Source of the DNA: Amycolatopsis saalfeldensis
Lineage (GTDB): Bacteria; Actinomycetota; Actinomycetes; Mycobacteriales; Pseudonocardiaceae
Direction: 5' to 3'
Length of the DNA stretch: 64,000 nt
Assembly: GCF_900110575.1 (NCBI RefSeq)
Contig: NZ_FOEF01000021.1
Span: forward strand, 121,337 to 185,336
The position numbers and the translations under genes are program-made. Positions within the stretch are counted from its first letter, which is position 1. Every line of letters begins with the position of its first letter. The notes beneath the pieces were generated by a model. It made no database searches, had not been told where the DNA came from, and was given only the letters and a program-made list of their open reading frames with translations. This document shows, piece after piece, positions 31,105 through 39,213 of the stretch.

Positions 31105-32532
31105 TCAAGCGATCGACCGGACATACCCGTCCGGCCGCACCACCACGCGGCGACCGGGAGTGGCTTCGTACGCGGCGTACGCGTGCCCGCCTACGTCGAC
31201 GAGGTCCGTGCCCGTCGCGATGGAGCCGGCAGGCCGGATGCGGTAGCCCGGGAAACCGGCGTCCACCGGGCCGTCGCCGAAGACCAGTTCGGTCGCGTGC
31301 GGGCCGCGAAAGAGTTCGAACAGCCGCAGTTGCTTGCCGTTCGCGTCGGTGAGCGGGGCGTCCGGGGCGCGGTCGCCGGGGCGCAGTTCGCCGGTGGCGG
31401 GCGCGGCCAGCGGGCCGCCGCGGTAGGTGATGTCCAGCTGCTGGGTTTCGGGGCCGCGGCGGTGGGCTTCCTCGTCGCCGTCGGCGTACTTGTCCATCAG
31501 CGCGGTCGACACCCCGAGCACGCGGGCGGCGACCGTCCGGCGCTCGGGCTCGTAGCTGTCCAGCAGCTCGGGTGAACCGTCGGCGAGCTTCCAGCCGAGG
31601 TTGTACGCGTCCTGCACGCCGGTGTTCAGCCCCTGGCCGCCGGTCGGCGGGTGGACGTGCGCGGCGTCGCCCGCAAGGAAAACGCGCCCCCGCCGGAACG
31701 ACTCGGCCAGCCGGATGTTCGGCCGCCACACCGTGGACCAGGCCAGGTCGTGCAGCCGGATCCCGCCGCCGGAAACCGAGTCGAGCCGGGCCTGCAACGC
31801 CGCCAGCGAGGTCTCGTCCGCCAGCTCGCCGTCGCCCAGCGGCGCGCCGAACTGGAAGTGCGGCGTGCCGGCCAGCGGCGTGAACATGACGCCTTCCATG
31901 GGCTTCGCCGCGGGCGCGAACCAGTACGCCGCCGTGTGGTCCAGACCTTCGGCCCGCACGTCGCCGAGCAGCATCCGGATCGACTCGTCCGTGGTCCCCT
32001 CGAACGCGATCCCCAGTGTCTTGCGCACGACGCTCTTCCCGCCGTCCGCCCCGACCAGGCAAGCCGCGCGCACGGTCTCCTCCACGCCGCCGCGCGAGAG
32101 CACCGCCGTCACGCCGAGGTCGTCCTGGGTGAAGCCCGTCAGCGCCGTCCCCAGCTCGACGCCCACGCCGAACTCCGCCAGCCGCGCCCGCAGGATGCCC
32201 TCGGTCTGCGACTGGCCCAGGAACCAGATGTTCGGGTACGGCAGGGCGGGCGTCGGCTCGGCGGGCTCGCTCATCCACCGCTCGGTGACGTACTCGCCGT
32301 CCAGGTAGACCTTCGTCGGGTACTGCGGCGAACCAGCCGCGAGGACCGCGTCCAGCACGCCGAGGTCTTCGAAGACCTCCAGAGTGCGCGGCTGCAGCCC
32401 GTCCCCGCGCGAGCCGGCGAAGTAGGTGTCGGCCTTGTCGATCAGCCGGACGCCGACGTCGCGCCGCGCCAGCTCGATGGCCAGCGTCAGCCCGGTCGGG
32501 CCCGCCCCCGCGATCAGCACCGTGGTGTCCAT
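31105..32532 (-). CDS. FAD-dependent aromatic monooxygenase
   Basis: A 475-residue class A flavoprotein monooxygenase (PF01494). The FAD/NAD(P)H motifs are GAGPTGLTLAIELARR (GxGxxG), LVGADGGKSVVRKTLGI (DG motif) and GRVFLAGDAAHVHPPTGGQG (GD motif), followed by a C-terminal thioredoxin-like domain typical of phenol and polyketide hydroxylases (GDRAPDAPL). It inserts oxygen into aromatic rings, in catabolism, tailoring or antibiotic inactivation (rifampicin monooxygenases share this outline). It diverges from a TetR gene with a palindromic operator between them. Confidence 0.85.
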   Translation of the reverse strand: MDTTVLIAGAGPTGLTLAIELARRDVGVRLIDKADTYFAGSRGDGLQPRTLEVFEDLGVLDAVLAAGSPQYPTKVYLDGEYVTERWMSEPAEPTPALPYPNIWFLGQSQTEGILRARLAEFGVGVELGTALTGFTQDDLGVTAVLSRGGVEETVRAACLVGADGGKSVVRKTLGIAFEGTTDESIRMLLGDVRAEGLDHTAAYWFAPAAKPMEGVMFTPLAGTPHFQFGAPLGDGELADETSLAALQARLDSVSGGGIRLHDLAWSTVWRPNIRLAESFRRGRVFLAGDAAHVHPPTGGQGLNTGVQDAYNLGWKLADGSPELLDSYEPERRTVAARVLGVSTALMDKYADGDEEAHRRGPETQQLDITYRGGPLAAPATGELRPGDRAPDAPLTDANGKQLRLFELFRGPHATELVFGDGPVDAGFPGYRIRPAGSIATGTDLVDVGGHAYAAYEATPGRRVVVRPDGYVRSIA

Positions 32533-32551
32533 GTCCCCTCCAATGAATTAT

Positions 32552-32573
32552 GATTCAGTGAATCTGAATTCAG
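32552..32573. promoter_or_regulatory. Operator dyads between monooxygenase and TetR genes
   Basis: GATTC-AGT-GAATC (32552-32564) directly abuts the perfect palindrome CTGAATTCAG (32564-32573). The region is AT-rich against the GC background and lies 19 bases before the monooxygenase start and 39 before tetR. It is the best candidate for TetR binding and mutual control of the pair. Confidence 0.5.
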
Positions 32574-32612
32574 GATGCGCGCTGCTAGCGTTCCTGTCAA
32601 GGGAGGTGCCGC

Positions 32613-33233
32613 ATGACGGCGACGAGCCGCAAGGAAAAAGCCGCCGAAACCGAGACCGCGCTGAAGGAGGCGGCCAAGCGCGTGTTCGCGCGCAAGGGCT
32701 ACCTGAACACCAAGATCACGGACATCACGACCGAGGCCGGCCGCGCCGCGGGCTCGTTCTACAACCACTTCGCGGGCAAAGAGGAGCTGCTCGAAGCGCT
32801 CCTGGACGACCTGGCCGCGTCAGGCGACGAGCAGGCCGCCGAGGAGGGTCACCTCTCGGACTTCAGCGACCCGGCGGCCGTCCGCTGGCACGTGCGCCAG
32901 TACTGGGACTTCTACCGCGCCAACGCGGCCACCATGCAGGCCTTGCGCCAGGCCTCGATGGTCAACGAGGCCTTCGCGCGGACCTTCGGCGGCTTCGGCG
33001 TCGCCCAGGCCGCCGACATCACGGGCCACCTCGACCAGGTCACGGCGGCCGGCCACCGGCTGCCCGCGACGACCCAGCTCAGCATCGCGATGATGTACCA
33101 GCTGATCGACGGGTTCGCCCAGATGTGGCTGCTCGCCCCGGAACCCGAGGGCTGGACCGCGCCCACCGACGACGAGGCCGTCGAGGCGCTCACCCGCTTC
33201 GTCTACCGCGGCTTCACCGGCCGCGACTACTGA
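32613..33233 (+). CDS. TetR-family regulator
   Basis: A 206-residue regulator. The N-terminal TetR helix-turn-helix reads ALKEAAKRVFARKGYLNTKI, then ITTEAGRAAGSFYNHFAGKE. The ligand-binding C-terminal domain is unassigned. The ATG is preceded by GGGAGG. It is probably the repressor of the divergent FAD monooxygenase, released by that enzyme's substrate or a related aromatic compound; this is inference from arrangement. Confidence 0.9.
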   Translation: MTATSRKEKAAETETALKEAAKRVFARKGYLNTKITDITTEAGRAAGSFYNHFAGKEELLEALLDDLAASGDEQAAEEGHLSDFSDPAAVRWHVRQYWDFYRANAATMQALRQASMVNEAFARTFGGFGVAQAADITGHLDQVTAAGHRLPATTQLSIAMMYQLIDGFAQMWLLAPEPEGWTAPTDDEAVEALTRFVYRGFTGRDY

Positions 33234-33243
33234 GCGACGCGGT

Positions 33244-34335
33244 TCAGGAGGCGAGCCGCTCGGCGGCGGCGTCGATGCGTTCGTCAGTGGCGGTCAGCGC
33301 GACGCGGACGTGCTTGCCGCCCGTCGGGCCGTAGAAAGTGCCTGGCGCCACGAGGATGCCGCGGTCGGCGAGCCAGCCGACGGTGGTCAGCGAGTCCTCA
33401 CCGCGGGTGGACCACAGGTACAGGCCCGCCTCGGAGTGCGAGATCTCGAAACCGTTGTCCTGCAACGCTTTGCGCAGCACGATCCGACGGCGGAGGTACC
33501 GCTCCCGCTGGGCGGCCAGCGCCTCGTCGTCGGTCAGGGCGGCGACCATGGCCTCCTGCACCGGGCGCGGCACGATCATGCCGGCGTGCTTGCGGATCTC
33601 CAGCAGGTTCTTGACCAGCTTCGGGTCGCCGGTGACGAAACCCGCGCGGTAGCTCGCGAGGTTCGCCGACTTCGACAGCGAGTGCACGGCGAGCAGCCCG
33701 TCGAGCCGTCCACCGTGGACAGACGGGTGCAGCACCGACACGGGCTCGGCCTCCCAGCCGAGCGAGAGGTAGCACTCGTCCGACACCACGACGACGTCGC
33801 GCTCGCGCGCCCACTCCACGACCTTGCGCAGGTGGTCGACGCCGAGCACCCGGCCGGTGGGGTTGGACGGCGAGTTCAGCCAGAGCATCGCGGGGCGCCG
33901 CGGGCCGAGCTGGGTGAGGCCGTCGGCCCGGGCCACCTCGGCGCCGGCGAGCAGCGCGCCGACCTCGTACGTCGGGTACGCCAGCTCCGGGATCACGACC
34001 AGGTCGCCCGGCCCGAAGCCGAGCAGCCGCGGCAGCCAGGCCACGGCTTCCTTCGAACCGATCGTCGGCAGCACGGCGTCGGCCTCGATGCCTTCGACGC
34101 CGTGACGGCGGCCGAGTGCCTCGATGGCCGCGGCCCGCAGCGCGGGGGTGCCGTGGGTGGCCGGGTAGCCCGGGATGTCCGACACCGACGCCAGGGCGTC
34201 GCGGATCCCGGACGGCACCGGGTCCACCGGCGTGCCCACGGAGAGATCGACGATCCCCCCGGGGTGTTCCTGCGCGCGGGCCTTGAAGCCGGCGAGCGAG
34301 TCCCAGGGGAAGTCGGGCAGCTTCGCCGCGGTCAT
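33244..34335 (-). CDS. dapC: Succinyldiaminopimelate transaminase
   Basis: A 363-residue fold-type I PLP aminotransferase of the DapC group (Rv1178-like). Motifs: LNSPSNPTGRVL for the cofactor Asn, VVVSDECYLSLGW with the PLP-binding Asp and Tyr, SLSKSANLASYRAGF with the Schiff-base Lys, and the C-terminal substrate Arg in KHVRVAL. It makes N-succinyl-LL-DAP from the ketone, joining DapD and DapE of this window in one pathway. The ATG overlaps the ferredoxin stop as ATGA, so the two are coupled, the same pairing as fdxC-dapC in mycobacteria. Confidence 0.9.
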   Translation of the reverse strand: MTAAKLPDFPWDSLAGFKARAQEHPGGIVDLSVGTPVDPVPSGIRDALASVSDIPGYPATHGTPALRAAAIEALGRRHGVEGIEADAVLPTIGSKEAVAWLPRLLGFGPGDLVVIPELAYPTYEVGALLAGAEVARADGLTQLGPRRPAMLWLNSPSNPTGRVLGVDHLRKVVEWARERDVVVVSDECYLSLGWEAEPVSVLHPSVHGGRLDGLLAVHSLSKSANLASYRAGFVTGDPKLVKNLLEIRKHAGMIVPRPVQEAMVAALTDDEALAAQRERYLRRRIVLRKALQDNGFEISHSEAGLYLWSTRGEDSLTTVGWLADRGILVAPGTFYGPTGGKHVRVALTATDERIDAAAERLAS

Positions 34336-34652
34336 TCGCCCTGCGGGGGCAGCGCCTTGACGAAGGCGGGGTCGTGGCTGGTCTTGCCCACCTTCGAAGC
34401 GCCGCCGGGCGAGCCGAGCTCGTTGAAGAAGTCGACGTTCGCCTTGGTGTAGTCCGACCAGTTGTCGGGGACGTCGTCCTCGTAGTAGATGGCCTCGACC
34501 GGGCAGACCGGTTCGCAGGCACCGCAGTCGACACACTCGTCCGGGTGGATGTACAGCATCCGGTCGCCCTCGTAGATACAGTCCACGGGGCATTCGTCGA
34601 TACACGCCTTGTCGAGCACGTCGACGCAGGGCTCGGCGATCACGTAGGTCAC
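34332..34652 (-). CDS. fdxC: 7Fe ferredoxin
   Basis: A 106-residue ferredoxin with two cluster sites: CVDVLDKACIDECPVDCIYEG, in which the spacing C-x7-C-x3-CP is that of a 3Fe-4S/4Fe-4S protein, and CVDCGACEPVCPVEAIYYED for the second 4Fe-4S cluster. It carries electrons to unknown partners. GTG 34652 is chosen because AGGAG stands nine bases upstream and family members start VTYVIAEPC. It is the first gene of a two-gene operon with dapC. Confidence 0.92.
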   Translation of the reverse strand: MTYVIAEPCVDVLDKACIDECPVDCIYEGDRMLYIHPDECVDCGACEPVCPVEAIYYEDDVPDNWSDYTKANVDFFNELGSPGGASKVGKTSHDPAFVKALPPQGE

Positions 34653-34739
34653 TGCGTACTCCTGCTTTTCTCTGCTTAGCCAGTCGCTGCGGACATTACG
34701 CGCTTCCCGCACCCCTGGTGGTGATTAGGCAACCCTTAT

Positions 34740-34756
34740 CCATACCCCTGGTATGG
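34740..34756 (-). terminator. Short hairpin before fdxC
   Basis: CCATACC (34740-34746) pairs with GGTATGG (34750-34756) with a three-base loop. It lies just beyond the stop of the 57-residue gene and 88 bases before fdxC on the same strand. It could be a weak terminator or, since it is palindromic, an operator for fdxC. Confidence 0.4.
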
Positions 34757-34772
34757 CCCGGAGACGGCCCGT

Positions 34773-34946
34773 TCAGCGGTCCCGGCGCCGGGGTTTCGGC
34801 GCGGACCGGGCGTCACCCGTGATGACGAAGCCGGGGCTCTTCGGCTTCCCCTCGTCTTCGGGCTCCTTCAGCGTTCGCTTGAAGCCGTCGGCGATCTCTT
34901 CGACCAGGTCCTCGTTGTGCCGGTCGTCCTTGCGCGCCAAGCTCAT
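34773..34946 (-). CDS. Small charged hypothetical protein, 57 residues
   Basis: Reading from ATG 34946 gives MSLARKDDRHNEDLVEEIAD, then GFKRTLKEPEDEGKPKSP, and a basic end KPRRRDR. The start has a strong AGGAGAA site. The chain is highly charged, with a predicted amphipathic helix near residues 10-27 and a disordered basic tail; no membrane segment. I do not recognise a family. The good ribosome site, isolated position between divergent genes and actinobacterial codon use support it as real. Confidence 0.65.
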   Translation of the reverse strand: MSLARKDDRHNEDLVEEIADGFKRTLKEPEDEGKPKSPGFVITGDARSAPKPRRRDR

Positions 34947-34993
34947 CGGTTCTCCTGCGGTACTCGGGCCGGAGTCTCAGTCACAATCTAACC

Positions 34994-35743
34994 GTGAACG
35001 ACGCGGAAAAGCTTGAAATCGTCTGTGCGCGGGCCTGGCCGCCGGTCGTGGAGCGGCCGCTCGGGCAGTGGCGGCTGCGGTGGGCCGACGGCTTCACCGG
35101 CCGCGCGAACAGCGCACTCGCCGTCGGCGACCCCGGGATCGCGGTCTCGGAGGCGCTGAAAGCCGTGTGTGACTTCGCCCACGATCTGGCGATCCCGGCG
35201 GTCGTCCAGGTGATCGAGGACGACGCGGCGGAGCGGGCGGTGGCCGCCGCGGGCTGGGTCGAGTGGACCGAGCACGCCGCGGGTCACCGGGTCTCGGTGC
35301 TCACCGGGCCCCTGCCGGACGGGCCCGCGCCGGACGGCGAGGTGCTCGACGAGCCGACGCCGGAGTGGTGGGAGCTGGCCGCCGGGGACCGGGATCCGAG
35401 CGACGCCGTGCGGCACGTGCTGACCACCGGGAAGGTGGGCTACGGCGTGGTGGAGGCCGACGGAGTCACCGCCGGGGCCGTGCGCGGCGCCGTGGTGGAC
35501 GGCTGGCTGCACGTCTCACGGCTGGCGGTGCGGCCGGACTTCCGCCGCCGCGGGCTGGCGTCGGCGCTGATGCACGCGCTGGCGGGGTGGGGCCGCGAAC
35601 ACGGGGCCGGGTCGTGGGTCCTGCAAGTGGCGCTGGACAACGCCGGCGCACTCGCGCTGTATTCCAGGCTGGGCTGTACGGAGCACCACAGGTACCGGTA
35701 TTGGGGCCCGGGCCCCGGCGCGTGCGAGGATCCGCAGTCGTGA
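34994..35743 (+). CDS. GNAT-family N-acetyltransferase
   Basis: A 249-residue acetyltransferase. The C-terminal half has the GNAT acetyl-CoA motif A, LAVRPDFRRRGLASALMHAL, and motif B with NAGALALYSRLGCTEHHRYRYW. The N-terminal half (WRLRWADGFTGRANS) is typical of the larger two-lobed actinobacterial type. The substrate is unknown. CACAAT at 34982-34987 fits a -10 for leaderless GTG 34994. Its stop overlaps the fbiA start as GTGA, placing it first in the F420 operon. Confidence 0.82.
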   Translation: MNDAEKLEIVCARAWPPVVERPLGQWRLRWADGFTGRANSALAVGDPGIAVSEALKAVCDFAHDLAIPAVVQVIEDDAAERAVAAAGWVEWTEHAAGHRVSVLTGPLPDGPAPDGEVLDEPTPEWWELAAGDRDPSDAVRHVLTTGKVGYGVVEADGVTAGAVRGAVVDGWLHVSRLAVRPDFRRRGLASALMHALAGWGREHGAGSWVLQVALDNAGALALYSRLGCTEHHRYRYWGPGPGACEDPQS

Positions 35744-36738
35744 AGATCGTCGTATTGGTGGGCGGGGTGGGCGGCGCCCGGTTCCTGCTCGGGGTGAAGA
35801 CCGCACTGGGAATGCCTGCGATCGGGGCGGCTGAGTCACCGTCGCCGCACGAGGTGACCGCGCTGGTGAACACGGGTGACGACGTCTGGATGCACGGGCT
35901 GCGCATCTGCCCGGACCTCGACACCTGCATGTACACCCTCCGCGGCGGCATCGACGCCGAGCGCGGCTGGGGCCACGCGGGCGAGACCTGGGTGGTCAAG
36001 GAGGAGCTCGCCGCGTACGGCGCCGAGCCGACCTGGTTCGGGCTGGGCGACAAGGACATCGCCACGCACCTGATCCGTTCGCGGATGCTGCGCGCGGGCT
36101 ACCCGCTCTCGGCCGTCACCGAGGCGCTGTGCGACCGCTGGCAGCCTGGCGTGCGGCTGCTGCCGATGTCGGACGACCGGGTGGAGACCCACGTCGTGAT
36201 CGACGACCCGGAGCAGCCGGACCAGCAGAAGGCCGTGCACTTCCAGGAGTGGTGGGTGCGCTACAAAGCCGGGCCGCCGGCGCACTCGATCGTCTCGGTC
36301 GGCAACGACGAGGCGAAGCCGGGGCCGGGGGTCCTGGAAGCGATCGGCGAGGCGGACCTGGTGCTGTTCGCGCCGTCGAACCCGGTGGTGTCGGTGGGCA
36401 CGACGCTGGGCGTGCCGGGCGTGCGCGAGGCGCTGGTGAAGTCACGGGCCAAGGTCGTGGGCGTCTCCCCGATCATCGGCGGCAAAGCGCTGCGCGGCAT
36501 GGCCGACGCGTGCCTGACCGCGATCGGCGTCGAGACCTCGGCCGAGGCGGTGGGCCGACACTACGGCGCGCGCAAGGACGGCGGCGTGCTCGACGGCTGG
36601 CTCGTCGCCGAAGAGGACAGCGACGTGACCGTGCCGGGAGTGACCGTCCGGGCCGTGCCGCTGCTGATGTCCGATGTGGACGCGACCGCGGCGATGGCGC
36701 GCGCGGCCTTCGACGTTGCGGGGGTTTCCCTTGACTGA
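35740..36738 (+). CDS. fbiA: 2-phospho-L-lactate/enolpyruvyl transferase of F420 synthesis
   Basis: A 332-residue CofD/FbiA protein. It transfers the phospholactyl or, in actinobacteria, the enolpyruvyl-phosphate group from its guanylyl donor to Fo, giving (dehydro)F420-0. Conserved stretches: VLVGGVGGARFLLG, LVNTGDDVWMHGLRICPDLD, FGLGDKDIATHLIR, FAPSNPVVSVG and VGVSPIIGGKALRGMAD. The GTG overlaps the GNAT stop; its own stop overlaps fbiB by eight bases. Together these indicate a coupled operon. Confidence 0.95.
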   Translation: MKIVVLVGGVGGARFLLGVKTALGMPAIGAAESPSPHEVTALVNTGDDVWMHGLRICPDLDTCMYTLRGGIDAERGWGHAGETWVVKEELAAYGAEPTWFGLGDKDIATHLIRSRMLRAGYPLSAVTEALCDRWQPGVRLLPMSDDRVETHVVIDDPEQPDQQKAVHFQEWWVRYKAGPPAHSIVSVGNDEAKPGPGVLEAIGEADLVLFAPSNPVVSVGTTLGVPGVREALVKSRAKVVGVSPIIGGKALRGMADACLTAIGVETSAEAVGRHYGARKDGGVLDGWLVAEEDSDVTVPGVTVRAVPLLMSDVDATAAMARAAFDVAGVSLD

Positions 36739-38080
36739 GTTCACCGACCACGCCTCGGCGAAGGTCGAGATCCTGCCCGTGCCCGGGCTGCCCGAGTTCC
36801 GGCCCGGCGACGACCTCACCGGCGCGATCGTGGCGGCGGCGCCATGGCTGCGCTCGGGCGACGTCGTAGTGGTCACCTCGAAGGTCGTGTCGAAGATCGA
36901 GGGCCGGCTCGTGCGGGTGCCGACCGACCCCGAGGCCCGCGACGCCGCGCGCCGCGCGCTGATCGAGCAGGAGTCCGTGCGCGTGGTCGCGCGGGTGGCG
37001 CGCACGCTGATCACCGAGAACCCGCTGGGCATCGTGCAGGCGGCGTCGGGCATCGACGCGTCGAACGTGCGGGGCGACGAGGTCGCGCTGCTGCCGGCGG
37101 AGCCGGACGCGTCCGCGCTGGCGCTGCGAAACGGCCTGCGCGAACGGCTCGGTGTCGAGGTGGCCGTGGTCATCACGGACACGATGGGCCGGGCGTGGCG
37201 CGTTGGGCAGACGGACGCGGCGATCGGTTCGTCCGGGCTGCGCGTGCTGCACGCGTACGCCGGCCAGATCGACTCGCAGGGCAACGAACTGGCCGTCACG
37301 GAGATCGCCGTCGCCGACGAACTGGCCGCGGCGGCGGACCTGGTGAAGGGCAAGCTCGGCAGCCTGCCGGTGGCCGTGGTGCGCGGGCTGACGCTCACCG
37401 ACGACGGCTCCACCGCGCGGAACCTGATCCGGCCCGTCGACGAAGACCTGTTCCGCCTCGGCACGAACGAAGCGCTGGCGCGGGGCCGGCGCGAAGCCGT
37501 GCCGCATCGGCGCTCGGTCCGCTCGTTCAGTGACGAGCCGGTGGACCCCGAGGTGCTGCGCGGCGCCGTCGCGTCCGCGCTGACCGCGCCCGCGCCGCAC
37601 CACACGCACCCGGTGCGGTTCGTCTGGCTGCGCGATGCCGGGCTGCGCAAGAAACTCCTCGACGCGATGCGCGACTCCTGGCGCGACGACCTGGGCGGCG
37701 ACGAGTTCACCGAGGAGCAGATCTCCCGGCGGCTCTCCCGCGGCGACATCCTGTACAACGCGCCCGAGATGGTCATCCCGTTCCTGGTGCCCGACGGCGC
37801 GCACACCTACCGCGACCAACGCCGGAACGACTGTGAGCACACGATGTTCACGGTCGCCGCGGGTGCGGCGGTGCAGGGCCTGCTGGTCGCGCTGGCGGCC
37901 GAGGACCTGGGCTCGTGCTGGATCGGTTCGACGATCTTCGCGGCCGACCTGGTGCGGTCCACCTTGGGCCTGGACGAGCGGTGGGAGCCGCTGGGCGCGG
38001 TCGCGATCGGGCATCCCGCGGGTGGGCCACCGCCGGCGCGGGAGCTGCGACCGGCCGGTGACGGGCTGGTCGAGCTGTGA
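36731..38080 (+). CDS. fbiB: F420:gamma-glutamyl ligase/dehydro-F420 reductase
   Basis: A 449-residue two-domain protein, the mycobacterial-type FbiB. The N-terminal ~245 residues are the CofE ligase (SGDVVVVTSKVVSKIEGRLV, ITDTMGRAWRVGQTDAAIG) that adds the polyglutamate tail. The C-terminal ~200 residues are an FMN nitroreductase-fold domain (HRRSVRSFSDEPVDP, LVALAAEDLGSCWIGSTIFA) that reduces dehydro-F420-0. The TTG start at 36731 overlaps fbiA and follows GGGGG. Its stop overlaps the NUDIX gene as GTGA. Confidence 0.95.
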   Translation: MTEFTDHASAKVEILPVPGLPEFRPGDDLTGAIVAAAPWLRSGDVVVVTSKVVSKIEGRLVRVPTDPEARDAARRALIEQESVRVVARVARTLITENPLGIVQAASGIDASNVRGDEVALLPAEPDASALALRNGLRERLGVEVAVVITDTMGRAWRVGQTDAAIGSSGLRVLHAYAGQIDSQGNELAVTEIAVADELAAAADLVKGKLGSLPVAVVRGLTLTDDGSTARNLIRPVDEDLFRLGTNEALARGRREAVPHRRSVRSFSDEPVDPEVLRGAVASALTAPAPHHTHPVRFVWLRDAGLRKKLLDAMRDSWRDDLGGDEFTEEQISRRLSRGDILYNAPEMVIPFLVPDGAHTYRDQRRNDCEHTMFTVAAGAAVQGLLVALAAEDLGSCWIGSTIFAADLVRSTLGLDERWEPLGAVAIGHPAGGPPPARELRPAGDGLVEL

Positions 38081-38649
38081 GCGGGCCGGTCGGCGCTGAC
38101 ACCGTGGGAACAGATGCCGTGCACTCGGATGCCTTGGCAACACTGACTTCCTGGGCGCCGTCGTCGACCTCGCAGGAAGCGTTGCGGCAGGCGTTTCTCG
38201 GCTTCCTCGCCTCGCGCGACGACACCTGCCGGCGTTCGTGCGAAGCGGGGCACCTGACGGCGTCGGCCGTGGTCCTGGACTCGACGGGGACGCGGGTGCT
38301 GCTGACGCTGCACCCGCGCGTCGGACGGTGGCTGCAGTTGGGCGGGCACTGCGAGCCGTCGGATGCTTCGCTGAGTGGTGCGGCGCTGCGAGAGGCCACG
38401 GAGGAGTCCGGCATGACGGGCCTGCGCATCGGCGCGGAGCCGGTGCACCTGGACGCCCACCCGGTCACCTGCTCGCTCGGCCTGCCGACGCGGCACTTCG
38501 ACGTGCGGTACGTGGTGCGCGCGCCGGCCGGTGCGGAGCCCGTGCGCAGCGAGGAGTCGGACGACCTGCGCTGGTGGCCGGTCGACGCCCTGCCGGCGGA
38601 CTCGGCGGACCTGGGCGAGTTGATGAGGGCGGCCGTTTCGTCCGGTTAG
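38077..38649 (+). CDS. NUDIX hydrolase
   Basis: A 190-residue hydrolase with an intact Nudix box: GGHCEPSDASLSGAALREA continuing TEESGM (G-x5-E-x7-REUxEExGU). The N-terminal DTCRRSCEAGHLTASAVVLD is common in the actinobacterial NUDIX proteins near F420 genes. The substrate, a nucleoside diphosphate derivative, is unknown. The GTG overlaps the fbiB stop, so it is the fourth gene of a coupled GNAT-fbiA-fbiB-NUDIX operon. Confidence 0.88.
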   Translation: MSGPVGADTVGTDAVHSDALATLTSWAPSSTSQEALRQAFLGFLASRDDTCRRSCEAGHLTASAVVLDSTGTRVLLTLHPRVGRWLQLGGHCEPSDASLSGAALREATEESGMTGLRIGAEPVHLDAHPVTCSLGLPTRHFDVRYVVRAPAGAEPVRSEESDDLRWWPVDALPADSADLGELMRAAVSSG

Positions 38650-38659
38650 ACTGATTGGC

Positions 38660-38806
38660 ATGGACCTGTTCCTGGCCCGTCCGCACATCCACACCGGCGA
38701 AGGCGGCTACATCGGCCTGTGGGTGGTGCTGGCCGGGTTCGGGCTGGCGTTCCTGGCGCTGATCGTGGTGGTCGTGATCCGGCTGCGCAAGCAGCGGCGC
38801 CGCTAG
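38660..38806 (+). CDS. Small single-pass membrane protein, 48 residues
   Basis: From ATG 38660 the product starts MDLFLARPHIHTGEGGYIG, has one transmembrane helix (residues ~20-41, LWVVLAGFGLAFLALIVVVV) and ends in RLRKQRRR, predicting a cytoplasmic basic tail. TAGACT at 38647-38652 lies seven bases before the ATG, a leaderless arrangement. It is ten bases after the NUDIX stop and ten before the GntR start. No known family is recognised. Confidence 0.65.
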   Translation: MDLFLARPHIHTGEGGYIGLWVVLAGFGLAFLALIVVVVIRLRKQRRR

Positions 38807-38816
38807 GGTGGGCTGG

Positions 38817-39170
38817 GTGACCGTCAGCTTCGACAGCGCTTCGCCGGTGCCGCCGTACGAGCAGGTGCGCTCGTCGCTCGCCGCGCAGATCAACGACCGC
38901 ACCCTGCCGGTCGGCACCAAGCTGCCCACCGTGCGCCGGTTGGCGGCCGACCTCGGCGTCGCGCCCAACACCGTCGCCCGCGCCTACCGCGAACTGGAAG
39001 AGGCGGGCCTGATCGAAACCCGCGGCCGCGCAGGCAGTTTCGTCGGCTCGACCGGCGACGAAACCCGCTCCCGCGCCCACGAAGCAGCCCAGGAGTACGC
39101 CGCCGTGACCCGCAGCCTCGGCCTCGCCCCGGCCGAAGCACTGGCCATCGCGAAGGCGGCGCTGGGCTGA
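38817..39170 (+). CDS. GntR-family regulator, YtrA-like
   Basis: A 117-residue regulator: winged helix VPPYEQVRSSLAAQINDR, LPVGTKLPTVRRLAADLGV, then NTVARAYRELEEAGLIETRG and a short helical tail, the size of YtrA-subfamily members that usually control an adjacent ABC or membrane gene. GTG 38817 is preferred because AGGGTGGG lies upstream; GTG 38808 is in frame too. The targets may be the neighbouring small membrane proteins, but no operator was identified. Confidence 0.85.
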   Translation: MTVSFDSASPVPPYEQVRSSLAAQINDRTLPVGTKLPTVRRLAADLGVAPNTVARAYRELEEAGLIETRGRAGSFVGSTGDETRSRAHEAAQEYAAVTRSLGLAPAEALAIAKAALG

Positions 39171-39213
39171 GGCCCCTACCATGGGCCTTCTCGGTGAGAG
39201 GGGTGCTCATTCT

